From Phreatobacter sp. (lineage in GTDB: Bacteria > Pseudomonadota > Alphaproteobacteria > Rhizobiales > Phreatobacteraceae): DNA of 64,000 bases. Below the pieces are notes generated by a model. It did not search any database and was not told the origin of the DNA. It saw only the letters and a program-made list of their open reading frames with translations. The DNA lies in NCBI RefSeq assembly GCF_027532945.1, contig NZ_JAPZTZ010000009.1:1-64000 (forward strand), read 5' to 3'. Positions 11,314 to 19,898 of this stretch are shown piece by piece. The position numbers were made by a program, and so were the translations under genes. Within the stretch, counting starts at the first letter, position 1. Each line of letters starts with the position of its first letter.

Positions 11314-11891
11314 AGCTGATTCTGCTCGGGCCTCCCGGGGCGGGGAAGGGGACCCAGGCACAGCGGCTGGTGGAGCGTCACGGTCTCGTGCAGCTCTCCA
11401 CCGGTGACATGCTCAGGGCCGCGGTGAAGGCCGGCACGCCCATCGGCCTGAAGGCCAAGGACGTCATGGCGCGCGGTGAGCTCGTCTCCGATGCCATCGT
11501 CGTCGGCATCATCGCCGACCGCATTGCCGAGCCGGATTGCGCCAAGGGCTTCATCCTCGACGGCTTCCCGCGCACCGTCGCCCAGGCCGAGGCGCTCGAT
11601 GCCATGCTGGCCGAGAAGGGCATGAAGCTCGACGCGGTCATCGAGCTGAAGGTGGACGAGGGCATCCTCGTCGGCCGCATCGAGAAGCGAGTCGCCGAGA
11701 TGACCGCCCGCGGCGAGCCCGTGCGCGCCGACGACAATGCCGAGGCCCTGAAGAAGCGCCTCGACGCCTATCGCGAGCAGACCGCGCCCGTTTCCGGCTA
11801 CTACGCGTCGAAGGACGCGCTGAAGACGGTGGACGGCATGGCGCCGATCGACGACGTGACCAAGGCCATCGCCGCTCATCTGGGCGTGTGA
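11310..11891 (+). CDS. adk: Adenylate kinase (short form)
   Basis: This cytosolic enzyme interconverts ATP + AMP and 2 ADP. The 193-residue product is the short form without the zinc-type LID. It has the P-loop [10 protein letters not shown] (residues 8-17), the AMP-binding LSTGDMLR, and the signature [10 protein letters not shown]. The start overlaps the secY stop, so the two are probably translationally coupled. The secY-adk linkage is conserved in bacteria. Confidence 0.98.
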   Translation: MKLILLGPPGAGKGTQAQRLVERHGLVQLSTGDMLRAAVKAGTPIGLKAKDVMARGELVSDAIVVGIIADRIAEPDCAKGFILDGFPRTVAQAEALDAMLAEKGMKLDAVIELKVDEGILVGRIEKRVAEMTARGEPVRADDNAEALKKRLDAYREQTAPVSGYYASKDALKTVDGMAPIDDVTKAIAAHLGV

Positions 11892-11913
11892 GGCGAATTC
11901 GGCCCTTTCGGGC

Positions 11914-11942
11914 TTGACGCAGGGACGAGGGCGGGCTATGCG
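11914..11942 (+). promoter_or_regulatory. Putative sigma70-type promoter for rpsM-rpsK-rpoA-rplQ
   Basis: TTGACG and TATGCG are separated by 17 bases in the 201-nt gap after adk. This would let the alpha operon be transcribed independently of the spc operon. It is a consensus match by eye only, with the start site expected about 150 nt ahead of rpsM. Confidence 0.45.
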
Positions 11943-12092
11943 GCCAACCTTCGTCCAAAAGACGGTTGAGCCGGTCCGTCTGCCGTGCAGGCGGGCCGCT
12001 CCGTTTCGAGGACATCCGTGCAAGGGCCGACCTCCACCGGACGCACGGTTTCATCATCTCCCGCGGCGACGCGGACCACATGGAGACGAGAC

Positions 12093-12461
12093 ATGGCTCG
12101 TATTGCGGGTGTCAACATCCCGACCAACAAGCGCGTGGTTATCGCGCTGCAGTACATTCACGGCATCGGCCCGAAGTTCGCGGCCGAGATCTGCGACAAG
12201 GTCAAGATCCCGGCCGAGCGCCGCGTGAACCAGCTGACCGACCAGGAAGTGCTCACCATCCGCGAGACCATCGACCGTGACTACATGGTCGAGGGCGACC
12301 TGCGTCGCGAAGTCTCGATGAACATCAAGCGCCTCATGGACCTCGGCTGCTACCGCGGCCTGCGTCACCGCAAGGGCCTGCCCGTCCGCGGCCAGCGCAC
12401 CCACACCAACGCCCGCACCCGCAAGGGTCCGGCGAAGCCGATCGCCGGCAAGAAGAAGTAA
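12093..12461 (+). CDS. rpsM: 30S ribosomal protein S13
   Basis: S13 contacts the P-site tRNA and the large subunit. The 122-residue product starts [19 protein letters not shown] and contains the signature [21 protein letters not shown]. The start is the ATG after GGAGACGAGAC; the longer open frame upstream is non-coding leader. There is no rpmJ between secY and rpsM here. Confidence 0.97.
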   Translation: MARIAGVNIPTNKRVVIALQYIHGIGPKFAAEICDKVKIPAERRVNQLTDQEVLTIRETIDRDYMVEGDLRREVSMNIKRLMDLGCYRGLRHRKGLPVRGQRTHTNARTRKGPAKPIAGKKK

Positions 12462-12468
12462 TCCGGAC

Positions 12469-12489
12469 GGGGCGCCCCAGCCGCGCCCC
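12469..12489 (+). other. Stem-loop between rpsM and rpsK
   Basis: GGGGCGC / GCGCCCC with a 7-nt loop lies right after the rpsM stop and is followed by TTG only. Like the other intercistronic hairpins of this cluster it may affect processing or decay. Confidence 0.35.
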
Positions 12490-12546
12490 TTGCCGTTTCC
12501 CGAGCGCCTGGCACGACGGGCGCGCCTGAAGGACAAGGATTAGAGA

Positions 12547-12936
12547 ATGGCCAAGGAAGCCACCCGCGTTCGCCGCCGTGAGCGCAAGAACATCGCCTCC
12601 GGCGTCTGCCACGTGAACGCGTCGTTCAATAACACGATGATCACCATCACCGACGCTCAGGGCAACACCATTGCCTGGTCGTCGGCCGGCACCATGGGCT
12701 TCAAGGGTTCGCGCAAGTCGACCCCGTATGCTGCCCAGGTCGCTGCCGAGGACGCCGCCCGCAAGGCCTCCGAGCACGGCATGCGCATGGTCGAGGTCGA
12801 GGTGTCGGGTCCCGGTTCGGGCCGTGAGTCGGCGCTGCGCGCCCTCCAGGCTGCCGGCTTCACCGTCACCTCCATCCGCGACGTGACGCCGATCCCGCAC
12901 AACGGCTGCCGCCCGCGCAAGCGTCGCCGCGTCTGA
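12547..12936 (+). CDS. rpsK: 30S ribosomal protein S11
   Basis: S11 forms the platform near the E site. The 129-residue product includes [22 protein letters not shown], the [20 protein letters not shown] segment and the closing [17 protein letters not shown], all diagnostic. A 139-nt spacer with a GNRA-loop hairpin precedes rpoA. Confidence 0.98.
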   Translation: MAKEATRVRRRERKNIASGVCHVNASFNNTMITITDAQGNTIAWSSAGTMGFKGSRKSTPYAAQVAAEDAARKASEHGMRMVEVEVSGPGSGRESALRALQAAGFTVTSIRDVTPIPHNGCRPRKRRRV

Positions 12937-12993
12937 GTTTCATTGTTTCTCGCAATCGCGGGCCGGCCTGTGGCGGCTCGGGATTTTCCGCCT

Positions 12994-13009
12994 CTCGCCG
13001 CAAGGCGAG
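12994..13009 (+). other. Small GNRA-loop hairpin between rpsK and rpoA
   Basis: CTCGCC / GGCGAG closes a GCAA tetraloop in the rpoA leader, preceded by TTTT. It is short but of a stable loop class. No T-run follows, so it is not a typical terminator. Confidence 0.3.
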
Positions 13010-13075
13010 GGACACCGGTCGTCAGGGTCCTGCAGGGGACGAGACAGCGGCCAGATTGAAGCGAAGGTAACACCC

Positions 13076-14092
13076 GTGATCCAGAAGAACTGGCAGGAAC
13101 TGATCAAGCCGGAGAAGCTCAACATCGTTCCCGGCGATGACCCGAAGCGTTTCGCGACCGCGACCGCCGAGCCGCTCGAGCGCGGCTTCGGCGTGACGCT
13201 CGGCAACGCCCTGCGCCGCGTCCTCCTGTCCTCGCTCCAGGGCGCCGCCGTCTCGGCCGTCCAGATCGATGGCGTCCTGCACGAGTTCTCGTCGATCCCC
13301 GGCGTGCGTGAGGACGTCACCGACATTGTCCTGAACATCAAGGACATCTCGATCAAGATGCAGGGCGACGGTCCGAAGCGCATGGTCGTGCGCAAGGAAG
13401 GCCCGGGCGTGGTCACCGCCGGCGACATCCAGACGGTCGGCGACGTCACCGTGCTGAACCCCGAGCTGGTGATCTGCACCCTCGACGAGGGCGCCTCGAT
13501 CCGCATGGAGTTCACCGTCAACACCGGCAAGGGCTACGTCCCCGCCGAGAAGAACCGTGCCGAGGACGCGCCGATCGGTCTCATTCCGGTCGATAGCCTC
13601 TACTCGCCGGTCAAGAAGGTCTCCTACCAGGTCTCGCCGACCCGCGAGGGCCAGGTTCTCGATTACGACAAGCTGACCCTGACGGTGGAGACCAATGGTT
13701 CGGTCTCGCCCGAGGACGCGATCGCCTATGCGGCGCGCATCCTCCAGGACCAGCTCGAGATCTTCGTGAACTTCGAGGAGCCGCGGAAGGAAGTCGTCCA
13801 GGAGTCGATCCCGGATCTCGCCTTCAACCCGGCACTGCTGAAGAAGGTCGACGAGCTCGAGCTCTCGGTCCGCTCGGCGAACTGCCTGAAGAACGACAAC
13901 ATCGTCTATATCGGCGACCTGATCCAGAAGACGGAGGCGGAGATGCTCCGCACGCCGAACTTCGGCCGCAAGTCGCTCAACGAAATCAAGGAAGTGCTTG
14001 CCCAGATGGGCCTCCACCTCGGCATGGAGGTCACGGGTTGGCCGCCGGAGAATATCGAAGAGCTCGCCAAGCGCTTCGAGGACCACTACTGA
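13076..14092 (+). CDS. rpoA: RNA polymerase subunit alpha
   Basis: The alpha subunit dimerises to start RNA polymerase assembly and contacts UP elements and activators. The 338-residue protein starts at a [19 protein letters not shown] is the typical alphaproteobacterial N-terminus. The N-terminal domain has [22 protein letters not shown], and the C-terminal domain has [19 protein letters not shown] and [17 protein letters not shown]. Normal alpha-operon position. Confidence 0.98.
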   Translation: MIQKNWQELIKPEKLNIVPGDDPKRFATATAEPLERGFGVTLGNALRRVLLSSLQGAAVSAVQIDGVLHEFSSIPGVREDVTDIVLNIKDISIKMQGDGPKRMVVRKEGPGVVTAGDIQTVGDVTVLNPELVICTLDEGASIRMEFTVNTGKGYVPAEKNRAEDAPIGLIPVDSLYSPVKKVSYQVSPTREGQVLDYDKLTLTVETNGSVSPEDAIAYAARILQDQLEIFVNFEEPRKEVVQESIPDLAFNPALLKKVDELELSVRSANCLKNDNIVYIGDLIQKTEAEMLRTPNFGRKSLNEIKEVLAQMGLHLGMEVTGWPPENIEELAKRFEDHY

Positions 14093-14143
14093 GTTTTCAT
14101 CCTCGCCGACCGTGAGGTCCGCGAGCCACCGGAGGACAAGGCG

Positions 14144-14560
14144 ATGCGTCACGGCAAAGCCCACCGCAAGTTCAACCGCACGGCCGAGCATCGTCAGGCG
14201 ATGTTCGCCAACATGTGCGCCGCGCTCATCAAGCACGAGCAGATCGTCACCACCCTGCCGAAGGCGAAGGACCTGCGTCCGATCGTCGAGAAGCTGGTGA
14301 CGCTCGGCAAGCGCGGCGACCTGCACGCCCGCCGCCAGGCCGTGTCGCAGATCCGCGACATCGCCATGGTCAAGAAGCTGTTCGAGGTCCTCGGGCCCCG
14401 CTACCAGGCGCGCCAGGGTGGCTACACCCGCGTCCTGAAGGCCGGCTTCCGCTATGGCGACAACGCGCCGATCGCGGTCATCGAGTTCGTCGATCGCGAC
14501 GTCGACGCCAAGGGCAAGGACTCCGGTCCGGTCCAGGCGAAGACAGCCGAGGCGGCCTGA
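14144..14560 (+). CDS. rplQ: 50S ribosomal protein L17
   Basis: L17 lies near the tunnel exit. The 138-residue product starts [21 protein letters not shown] and contains the [22 protein letters not shown] and [19 protein letters not shown] segments. It closes the ribosomal cluster and is followed by a doubled terminator. Confidence 0.98.
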   Translation: MRHGKAHRKFNRTAEHRQAMFANMCAALIKHEQIVTTLPKAKDLRPIVEKLVTLGKRGDLHARRQAVSQIRDIAMVKKLFEVLGPRYQARQGGYTRVLKAGFRYGDNAPIAVIEFVDRDVDAKGKDSGPVQAKTAEAA

Positions 14561-14604
14561 TCAACGGAAAGTCGGGGCCGTCCTGCGGGGCGGACCCTTT
14601 GCAG

Positions 14605-14660
14605 GGGCGGCCGTGAGGTCGCCCTTTTGCGTTGACCGGCGGCCGTGAGGTCGCCCTTTT
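14605..14660 (+). terminator. Tandem duplicated rho-independent terminator
   Basis: Two hairpins with GTGA loops and TTTT tails stand 32 bp apart. The first has an 8-bp stem GGGCGGCC / GGTCGCCC (one G-T pair); the second has a 7-bp stem. They lie in a 27-bp direct repeat (14606-14632 and 14638-14664). They end the rplQ transcript and separate it from the convergent MFS gene. Confidence 0.75.
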
Positions 14661-14677
14661 GCGTGTCCGCGTGGCTG

Positions 14678-15868
14678 TCAGGGGGCGGCGCGGGGCGCCA
14701 TACGCGCGGTCGCGAGTTCGAGCGCAAGGCCGCTCGCGATGATGGCCCCCGCCAGCGAGAAGACCAGCGCGTGACTGCCCGTCGCGGCGAGCAATGCCGT
14801 GAAGCCATAAGCCGCCCCCGCCTGGATGATGGCGAAAGCCACCGTCTGCAGCGCCCAGGCGGCGGTATGCGCCTCCGGGCCGACGATCTCGCGGGTGCGC
14901 CCGGAGGTCGATGATCCAAGCCCGATCATCAGCCCGCCCGCCATCATCGCCGACAGCGTCAGCAGCACGAGATTGTGGGTCAGGGCTGGCAGGGCGGCGC
15001 CGATCGCCATCAGCGCCACGATGATGCGCAGAACCGGCCCATAGCCGAAGCGGTCGGCGGCGACACCCGCCACCATCGGCGCGAGGACGGCCGTGATGCC
15101 GGCGGCGACCCAGATCCAGCCGCCGATGGCGAGGCCGAAGCCGAGGTCGCGGGCGACGTGGTCGACGAAGAAGAGGGTGTGGGGCACATAGCCCGCCGCC
15201 GCGCCGCCATAGGCCGCAGCGAGGCCGAGGAAGGCCGGCGCACGCCGCCAGGCAGGCGAGGGAGCGCCGCGCTCCGCCGCCACGGGCGGGGCCGAACGCG
15301 GCAGCAGCGCCATCATCACGACGCTGGCGACTGCCAGCGCCGTTGCCAGCGCCAGCCAGGCCGCGGCAGGTCCGGAGGCGGCGAAGGCCGGCACCGCGGT
15401 TCCCGAAAGGACGAAGCCCGTGCCGACCCCGGCAAAGGCGAGACCATTCGCCCGGCCGCGATGGGAGGGGGCGACGACATTCGCCACCACCGGCGGGATG
15501 ACGATCATCAGGATGCCGCCGGTCGCCCCCGAAAGGGCGCGGAGCGCAATGAAGGCCGGGGCGGGCAGGGGCACGGCCGAGGCGGCGAAGGCGAAGACGG
15601 CAAGCGCCGCAGCGAGCGCGATGGCCGGCCTGACGCCCATCAGACGCGCCCCCGCGAGGGCCGTGCTGGCGCCGAGGATATAGCCGGCGAGGTTGAAGGC
15701 GCCCGCGAGGTGAAGCGTCGTAGGTGTCGCCCAGCCGGCCTCGACCATGGCCGGGATGAGCGGCGGATAGCCGAAACGGCCCATGCCGACGCCGATGAGC
15801 AACCCGCAATAGCCGGCGAGGATGGGCCCGAAAAAGCCCTGCCAGCGCCCGAGCGGCGATGCGCTCAC
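14678..15868 (-). CDS. MFS transporter, YbfB/YjiJ type
   Basis: A probable inner-membrane major facilitator permease of about 396 residues with twelve predicted spans. The N-terminus GFFGPILAGYCGLLIGVGMGRFGYPPLIPAMV matches the YbfB/YjiJ group in feel; the substrate is unknown. The GTG start is chosen because GTGA overlaps the stop of the upstream gene, implying coupling. A longer frame upstream would run through that gene. The C-terminal half is rich in Ala/Gly spans, ending MAPRAAP. Confidence 0.8.
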   Translation of the reverse strand: MSASPLGRWQGFFGPILAGYCGLLIGVGMGRFGYPPLIPAMVEAGWATPTTLHLAGAFNLAGYILGASTALAGARLMGVRPAIALAAALAVFAFAASAVPLPAPAFIALRALSGATGGILMIVIPPVVANVVAPSHRGRANGLAFAGVGTGFVLSGTAVPAFAASGPAAAWLALATALAVASVVMMALLPRSAPPVAAERGAPSPAWRRAPAFLGLAAAYGGAAAGYVPHTLFFVDHVARDLGFGLAIGGWIWVAAGITAVLAPMVAGVAADRFGYGPVLRIIVALMAIGAALPALTHNLVLLTLSAMMAGGLMIGLGSSTSGRTREIVGPEAHTAAWALQTVAFAIIQAGAAYGFTALLAATGSHALVFSLAGAIIASGLALELATARMAPRAAP

Positions 15869-16620
15869 AGGCTGCGCTCGACCGCGACGCTCCGGCAGTC
15901 CATCTCGTAATCGAGGCCGATCACCGGCGGGCGGTTGTAGTGCCAGGTGATGCCGGCCCGCGCCGCACCGCGCCGGACGATCTCGTCGGCGAGGAAGGGG
16001 TGGATGTCGTGGACGCAATAGACCTGCGCCGCGGTCGTGTCGGCCCAGCCATGGCCGAAGGCCGCCATGCGCTTCTCCATCTGCTCCAGCACGAAGACGC
16101 CCTTTTCGCGCAGGCCGCCGGGGCTGGTGTCGTTGAGCCGGACGATCCGCTCGGCATAGGCGCCGGCGCCCTCGCGCGCCTCACCCGAGCCGGCGATGAC
16201 GAATTGCGGCGCCCCGCCTGCATCACCCTCGACGACGAAGGAGAAGGCGTGGAAGGAGGGCTCCGGCGGCCCGCCGATCTCCGGACAGACATTGGAGCGC
16301 GCCACCGGATTGGCCTTGGTCTCCGCATTGTAGATGCCCCAGGCCGCCAGCGTGCCGACATAGACCTCGTTGAAGGCCTTGAAGCCGGCATCGTCGAAGG
16401 GGGCGGGCGAGCGCAGCTCGCAGGCGCAGAAGGCGGTGAGCGGGCGTCCCGCGCCCTGGATCAGTACGGCGATACGCTCAAAGCCGTCCTTCAACGGCAC
16501 CGGCTTGCGGAACATCACCCGCTGGATGTGATAGCCGGGCAGGGCGGCGGCGCCGGCCGAATACTGGAAGACGCTGGGCACATAGCGGTAATTGCCGGGC
16601 AGGAAGTCGGTGGTGGCCAT
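15865..16620 (-). CDS. RidA-superfamily-like protein (possibly CnbZ-type)
   Basis: A 251-residue soluble protein beginning ATTDFLPGNYRYVPSVFQYS. The middle part, FNEVYVGTLAAWGIYN followed by NPVARSNVCPE, recalls the tail of RidA/YjgF proteins and 2-aminomuconate deaminases such as CnbZ. The name is a weak family inference; no catalytic residue was confirmed. It is translationally coupled to the MFS permease, so the pair may take up and process one substrate. The start is the ATG shared by homologous-looking N-termini; a much longer open frame upstream is a shadow of htrA. Confidence 0.6.
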   Translation of the reverse strand: MATTDFLPGNYRYVPSVFQYSAGAAALPGYHIQRVMFRKPVPLKDGFERIAVLIQGAGRPLTAFCACELRSPAPFDDAGFKAFNEVYVGTLAAWGIYNAETKANPVARSNVCPEIGGPPEPSFHAFSFVVEGDAGGAPQFVIAGSGEAREGAGAYAERIVRLNDTSPGGLREKGVFVLEQMEKRMAAFGHGWADTTAAQVYCVHDIHPFLADEIVRRGAARAGITWHYNRPPVIGLDYEMDCRSVAVERSL

Positions 16621-16743
16621 GGGCGTGTCCTCGGGTCGTTTTGACGGAGCGTCACCGCTCGCCCCCGCCCGGTCAACCGCCGCGGGCGCATCGGGCGCCT
16701 GCCTTCCCTTCCGGGCTCGGGGTAGCGCGCCTATATTGCCGCC

Positions 16744-18168
16744 ATGACCAGATTCACCGCCTTCGCCACCGCCGCGGCCGTCGCGCTCCTCTCGGCCGCG
16801 CCCGCCCTTGCGCAGGCGCCCCGCCAGGCACCTGCGACCCGCGCCGAGGTTCAGCTCTCGTTTGCTCCCGTGGTGAAGCGGGCCGCGCCCGCCGTGGTCA
16901 ATGTCTATGGCTCGCGCGTCGAGCAGGTCCAGGCCCATCCCTTTTTCGATGACCCGATCTTCCGCCGGTTCTTCGGCGACCGGGGCGGGCAGGGCCGCCA
17001 GGGCGGGCCGCAGCGCGCCGAGGTCGCCCGCTCGCTCGGCTCCGGCGTCATCGTCGAGCGGTCCGGCCTCGTCATCACCAACAACCACGTCGTGGAAAAC
17101 ATGACGGAGGTGAAGGTGGCGCTCGCCGACCGGCGCGAGTTCGAAGTGGACATCGTGCTCCGCGATCCCCGCACCGACCTTGCGGTCCTCAAGCTGCGCA
17201 ACCCCCCGCCGGAACTGGCGGTGATCGAGGTCGGCGATTCCGACGCCCTTGAGGTCGGCGACATCGTCCTCGCCATCGGCAATCCCTTCGGCGTCGGCCA
17301 GACGGTGACGCAGGGCATCGTCTCGGCGCTCGCCCGCACGCAGGTCGGCGTTGCCGACTACCAGTCCTTCGTGCAGACGGACGCCGCCATCAATCCCGGC
17401 AATTCCGGCGGCGCGCTGGTCGACATGAGCGGCCGCCTCATCGGTGTGAACACCGCCATCTTCTCCCGCTCCGGCGGCAGCCACGGCATCGGCTTCGCCA
17501 TTCCGACCGCGCTTGTCCGCCTCGTCGTCGAATCGGCCAAGGCCGGCAGCCAGACCGTCCGCCGGCCCTGGTTCGGCGGCCGGCTGCAGAACGTCACCGC
17601 CGATGTCGCGGAGAGCCTTCGCCTCGCGCGGCCCACCGGAGCGCTCGTGGTCTCGGTGGTCCCCAACTCGCCCGCCGCCCGCGCTGGGCTCCGCGCCGGC
17701 GACCTCATCACCGCCGTCGACAATCAGGCGGTCGAGGATCCCGACGGCTTCGGCTACCGCTTCGGCGTGAAGCCCATCGGCGGCATGGCGAGCATCGCCG
17801 TCACCCGCAACGGCCGTGCCCTCGTCGTTCCGGTGGCCCTCGAGCCGGCCCCGCCCGGCGGCCAGGACGCCATCACCATCACCGGCCCGTCGCCCTTTGC
17901 CGGCGCCCGCGTCGCGACGCTGGCCCCGGGCATGGCGGACGAGCTGCGGGTCAGCCATCGCAGTGATGGCGTCGTCGTCATGGCCGTGGAGCCCAATTCC
18001 GCCGCGGCCCAGGTCGGCCTCCAGCCCGGCGACGTCGTGGTCGGCGTCAATGGCCGCGAGATCGCAAGGCCTGACGACCTACGCGAGGTCACCGCCCAGC
18101 GCGCCCGGCTCTGGCGCTTCCAGATTGACCGCGGCGGCCAGATCATCTCGTCGATGCTGGGCGGCTGA
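16744..18168 (+). CDS. Periplasmic serine protease, HtrA/DegP family
   Basis: A 474-residue envelope quality-control protease. A Sec signal peptide ends near ALAQA (residue 24). The S1C triad is visible: His115 in ITNNHVVE, Asp145 in DPRTDLAVL, Ser221 in PGNSGGALVD. Two PDZ domains follow: the first around SPAARAGLRAGDLI (residues about 280-370), the second around SAAAQVGLQPGDVV (about 390-474). The length fits DegQ/DegP-like enzymes. It lies 2 nt ahead of rarA, so the two are probably co-transcribed. Confidence 0.93.
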   Translation: MTRFTAFATAAAVALLSAAPALAQAPRQAPATRAEVQLSFAPVVKRAAPAVVNVYGSRVEQVQAHPFFDDPIFRRFFGDRGGQGRQGGPQRAEVARSLGSGVIVERSGLVITNNHVVENMTEVKVALADRREFEVDIVLRDPRTDLAVLKLRNPPPELAVIEVGDSDALEVGDIVLAIGNPFGVGQTVTQGIVSALARTQVGVADYQSFVQTDAAINPGNSGGALVDMSGRLIGVNTAIFSRSGGSHGIGFAIPTALVRLVVESAKAGSQTVRRPWFGGRLQNVTADVAESLRLARPTGALVVSVVPNSPAARAGLRAGDLITAVDNQAVEDPDGFGYRFGVKPIGGMASIAVTRNGRALVVPVALEPAPPGGQDAITITGPSPFAGARVATLAPGMADELRVSHRSDGVVVMAVEPNSAAAQVGLQPGDVVVGVNGREIARPDDLREVTAQRARLWRFQIDRGGQIISSMLGG

Positions 18169-18170
18169 AG

Positions 18171-19475
18171 GTGGACCTCTTCGAGGCCGCCGGCCCCGAC
18201 CCCAAGGCGCCGCGGCCGCTTGCCGACCGCCTGCGGCCGCAGACGCTGGCCGAGGTCGCCGGACAGGAGCACCTGACCGGCCCCGACGGGGCGCTGACGC
18301 GGCTCCTGCGCTCGCGCTCCCTCGGTTCGCTGATCTTCTGGGGACCGCCGGGCACGGGGAAAACCACCGTGGCGCGTCTGCTCGCCGGCGAGACCGATCT
18401 CGCCTTCGACCAGATCTCGGCGATCTTCACCGGCGTCGCCGACCTGAAAAAGGTGTTTGAACAGGCCCGCTCCCGCCGCATGCAGGGCCGCGGCACGCTG
18501 CTCTTCGTCGACGAGATCCACCGCTTCAACCGCTCGCAGCAGGACGCCTTCCTGCCCGTGGTCGAGGACGGCACGGTGACGCTCGTCGGCGCAACCACCG
18601 AGAACCCGTCCTTCGAACTCAACGCCGCGCTGCTCTCCCGCGCCCGCGTCCTGACCTTCCGCGCCCTCGACGACGAGGCGCTGGAAAAGCTCCTCGCCCG
18701 CGCCGAGGTGCTGGAGGACAAGCCGCTGCCGCTCGATTCCGAGGCGAGGGCCGCGCTGGTCCGCATGGCCGATGGCGACGGCCGCGCCATCCTGACACTC
18801 GCCGAGGAGGTCTGGCGCGCGGCGGGCGAGGGCGAGGTCTTCGACACGGCCGGCCTGTCGGGCGTCGTCCAGCGGCGCGCGCCGATCTACGACAAGGCGC
18901 AGGAGGGGCACTACAACCTCATCTCCGCGCTCCACAAGACGGTGCGCGGCTCGGATCCGGACGCGGCGCTCTACTATCTCGCGCGGATGCTCGACGCCGG
19001 CGAGGACCCGCTCTTCATCGCCCGCCGCGTCGTGCGCATGGCGGTGGAGGATATCGGCCTCGCCGATCCGCAGGCGCTCGTCGTCGCCAATGCCGCCAAG
19101 GACGCCTATGACTTCCTCGGTAGCCCCGAGGGCGAACTCGCACTCGCCAATGCCGTCGTCTATGTCGCCACCGCGCCGAAATCCAATGCCGCCTACACCG
19201 CCTGGAAGGCGGCGCAGGCGCTGGCCAAGGAGCGCGGCAGCGTCATGCCGCCGAAGACCATCCTCAACGCCCCGACCAAGCTGATGAAATCCGAGGGCTA
19301 TGGCGAAGGCTATCGCTACGACCACGACGAGCCCGACGCCTTCTCCGGCCAGAATTACTGGCCGGAGGCCATCGGCCGGCAATCGCTCTACAGGCCGGTG
19401 GAGCGCGGCTTCGAGCGCGAGATCGCCAAGCGCATGGACTGGTGGGCGAAACTCCGGAAGGAACGCGGCCGCTGA
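18171..19475 (+). CDS. rarA: Replication-associated recombination protein RarA (MgsA)
   Basis: An AAA+ ATPase of 434 residues that acts at stalled forks, related to clamp loaders and RuvB. Walker A is GPPGTGKTT (residues 58-66), Walker B LLFVDEIHRFN, sensor 1 GATTENPSF. The C-terminal DAALYYLARML and MPPKTILNAPTKLMK segments are typical of RarA. The start is a GTG two bases after the htrA stop. Confidence 0.95.
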   Translation: MDLFEAAGPDPKAPRPLADRLRPQTLAEVAGQEHLTGPDGALTRLLRSRSLGSLIFWGPPGTGKTTVARLLAGETDLAFDQISAIFTGVADLKKVFEQARSRRMQGRGTLLFVDEIHRFNRSQQDAFLPVVEDGTVTLVGATTENPSFELNAALLSRARVLTFRALDDEALEKLLARAEVLEDKPLPLDSEARAALVRMADGDGRAILTLAEEVWRAAGEGEVFDTAGLSGVVQRRAPIYDKAQEGHYNLISALHKTVRGSDPDAALYYLARMLDAGEDPLFIARRVVRMAVEDIGLADPQALVVANAAKDAYDFLGSPEGELALANAVVYVATAPKSNAAYTAWKAAQALAKERGSVMPPKTILNAPTKLMKSEGYGEGYRYDHDEPDAFSGQNYWPEAIGRQSLYRPVERGFEREIAKRMDWWAKLRKERGR

Positions 19476-19514
19476 CGCTTCACGGCCGGCGCGCCATCCG
19501 CTACGCCTTCATCC

Positions 19515-19898
19515 ATGACCAAGGTCCTCCTCGTCTTTATCGGCTCCGGCATCGGTGGTTCGCTGCGCCACGGCGTCAACATCTGGTCGCTCAAGGCCTT
19601 CGGACCGGGCTTTCCCGCCGGCACGCTGATCATCAATGTCGTCGGCGGGCTGCTCATGGGCCTGATCGCGGGATGGCTCGCTTTCCGCGCCGAGATGGCC
19701 TGGAGCCAGGAGCTCCGCCTCTTCCTCACCACCGGCATCCTCGGCGGCTTCACCACCTTCTCCGCCTTCTCCCTCGATGCCATGACCCTGGTCGAGCGGG
19801 GTGACTATGCCGGCGCCGCCCTTTATGTCGGGGCCTCGGTGGTTCTCTCGATCGCGGCCGTCGCGGTCGGCCTTGCAGTCATCAGGAGCTTCTCATGA
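19515..19898 (+). CDS. crcB: Fluoride ion channel CrcB/Fluc
   Basis: A 127-residue inner-membrane protein with four spans that dimerises into a fluoride exporter. Diagnostic segments are GGSLRHGVN, GTLIINVVGG and GGFTTFSAFSLD. The end overlaps the next gene by ATGA. The 39-nt leader is too short for a fluoride riboswitch, and I see none. Confidence 0.95.
   Translation: MTKVLLVFIGSGIGGSLRHGVNIWSLKAFGPGFPAGTLIINVVGGLLMGLIAGWLAFRAEMAWSQELRLFLTTGILGGFTTFSAFSLDAMTLVERGDYAGAALYVGASVVLSIAAVAVGLAVIRSFS

Noticed and set aside
17754-19382. Long minus-strand open frame across htrA and rarA
   Set aside because: Shadow of two recognised genes.
19476-19514. Fluoride riboswitch before crcB
   Set aside because: The leader is only 39 nt and lacks the conserved elements.
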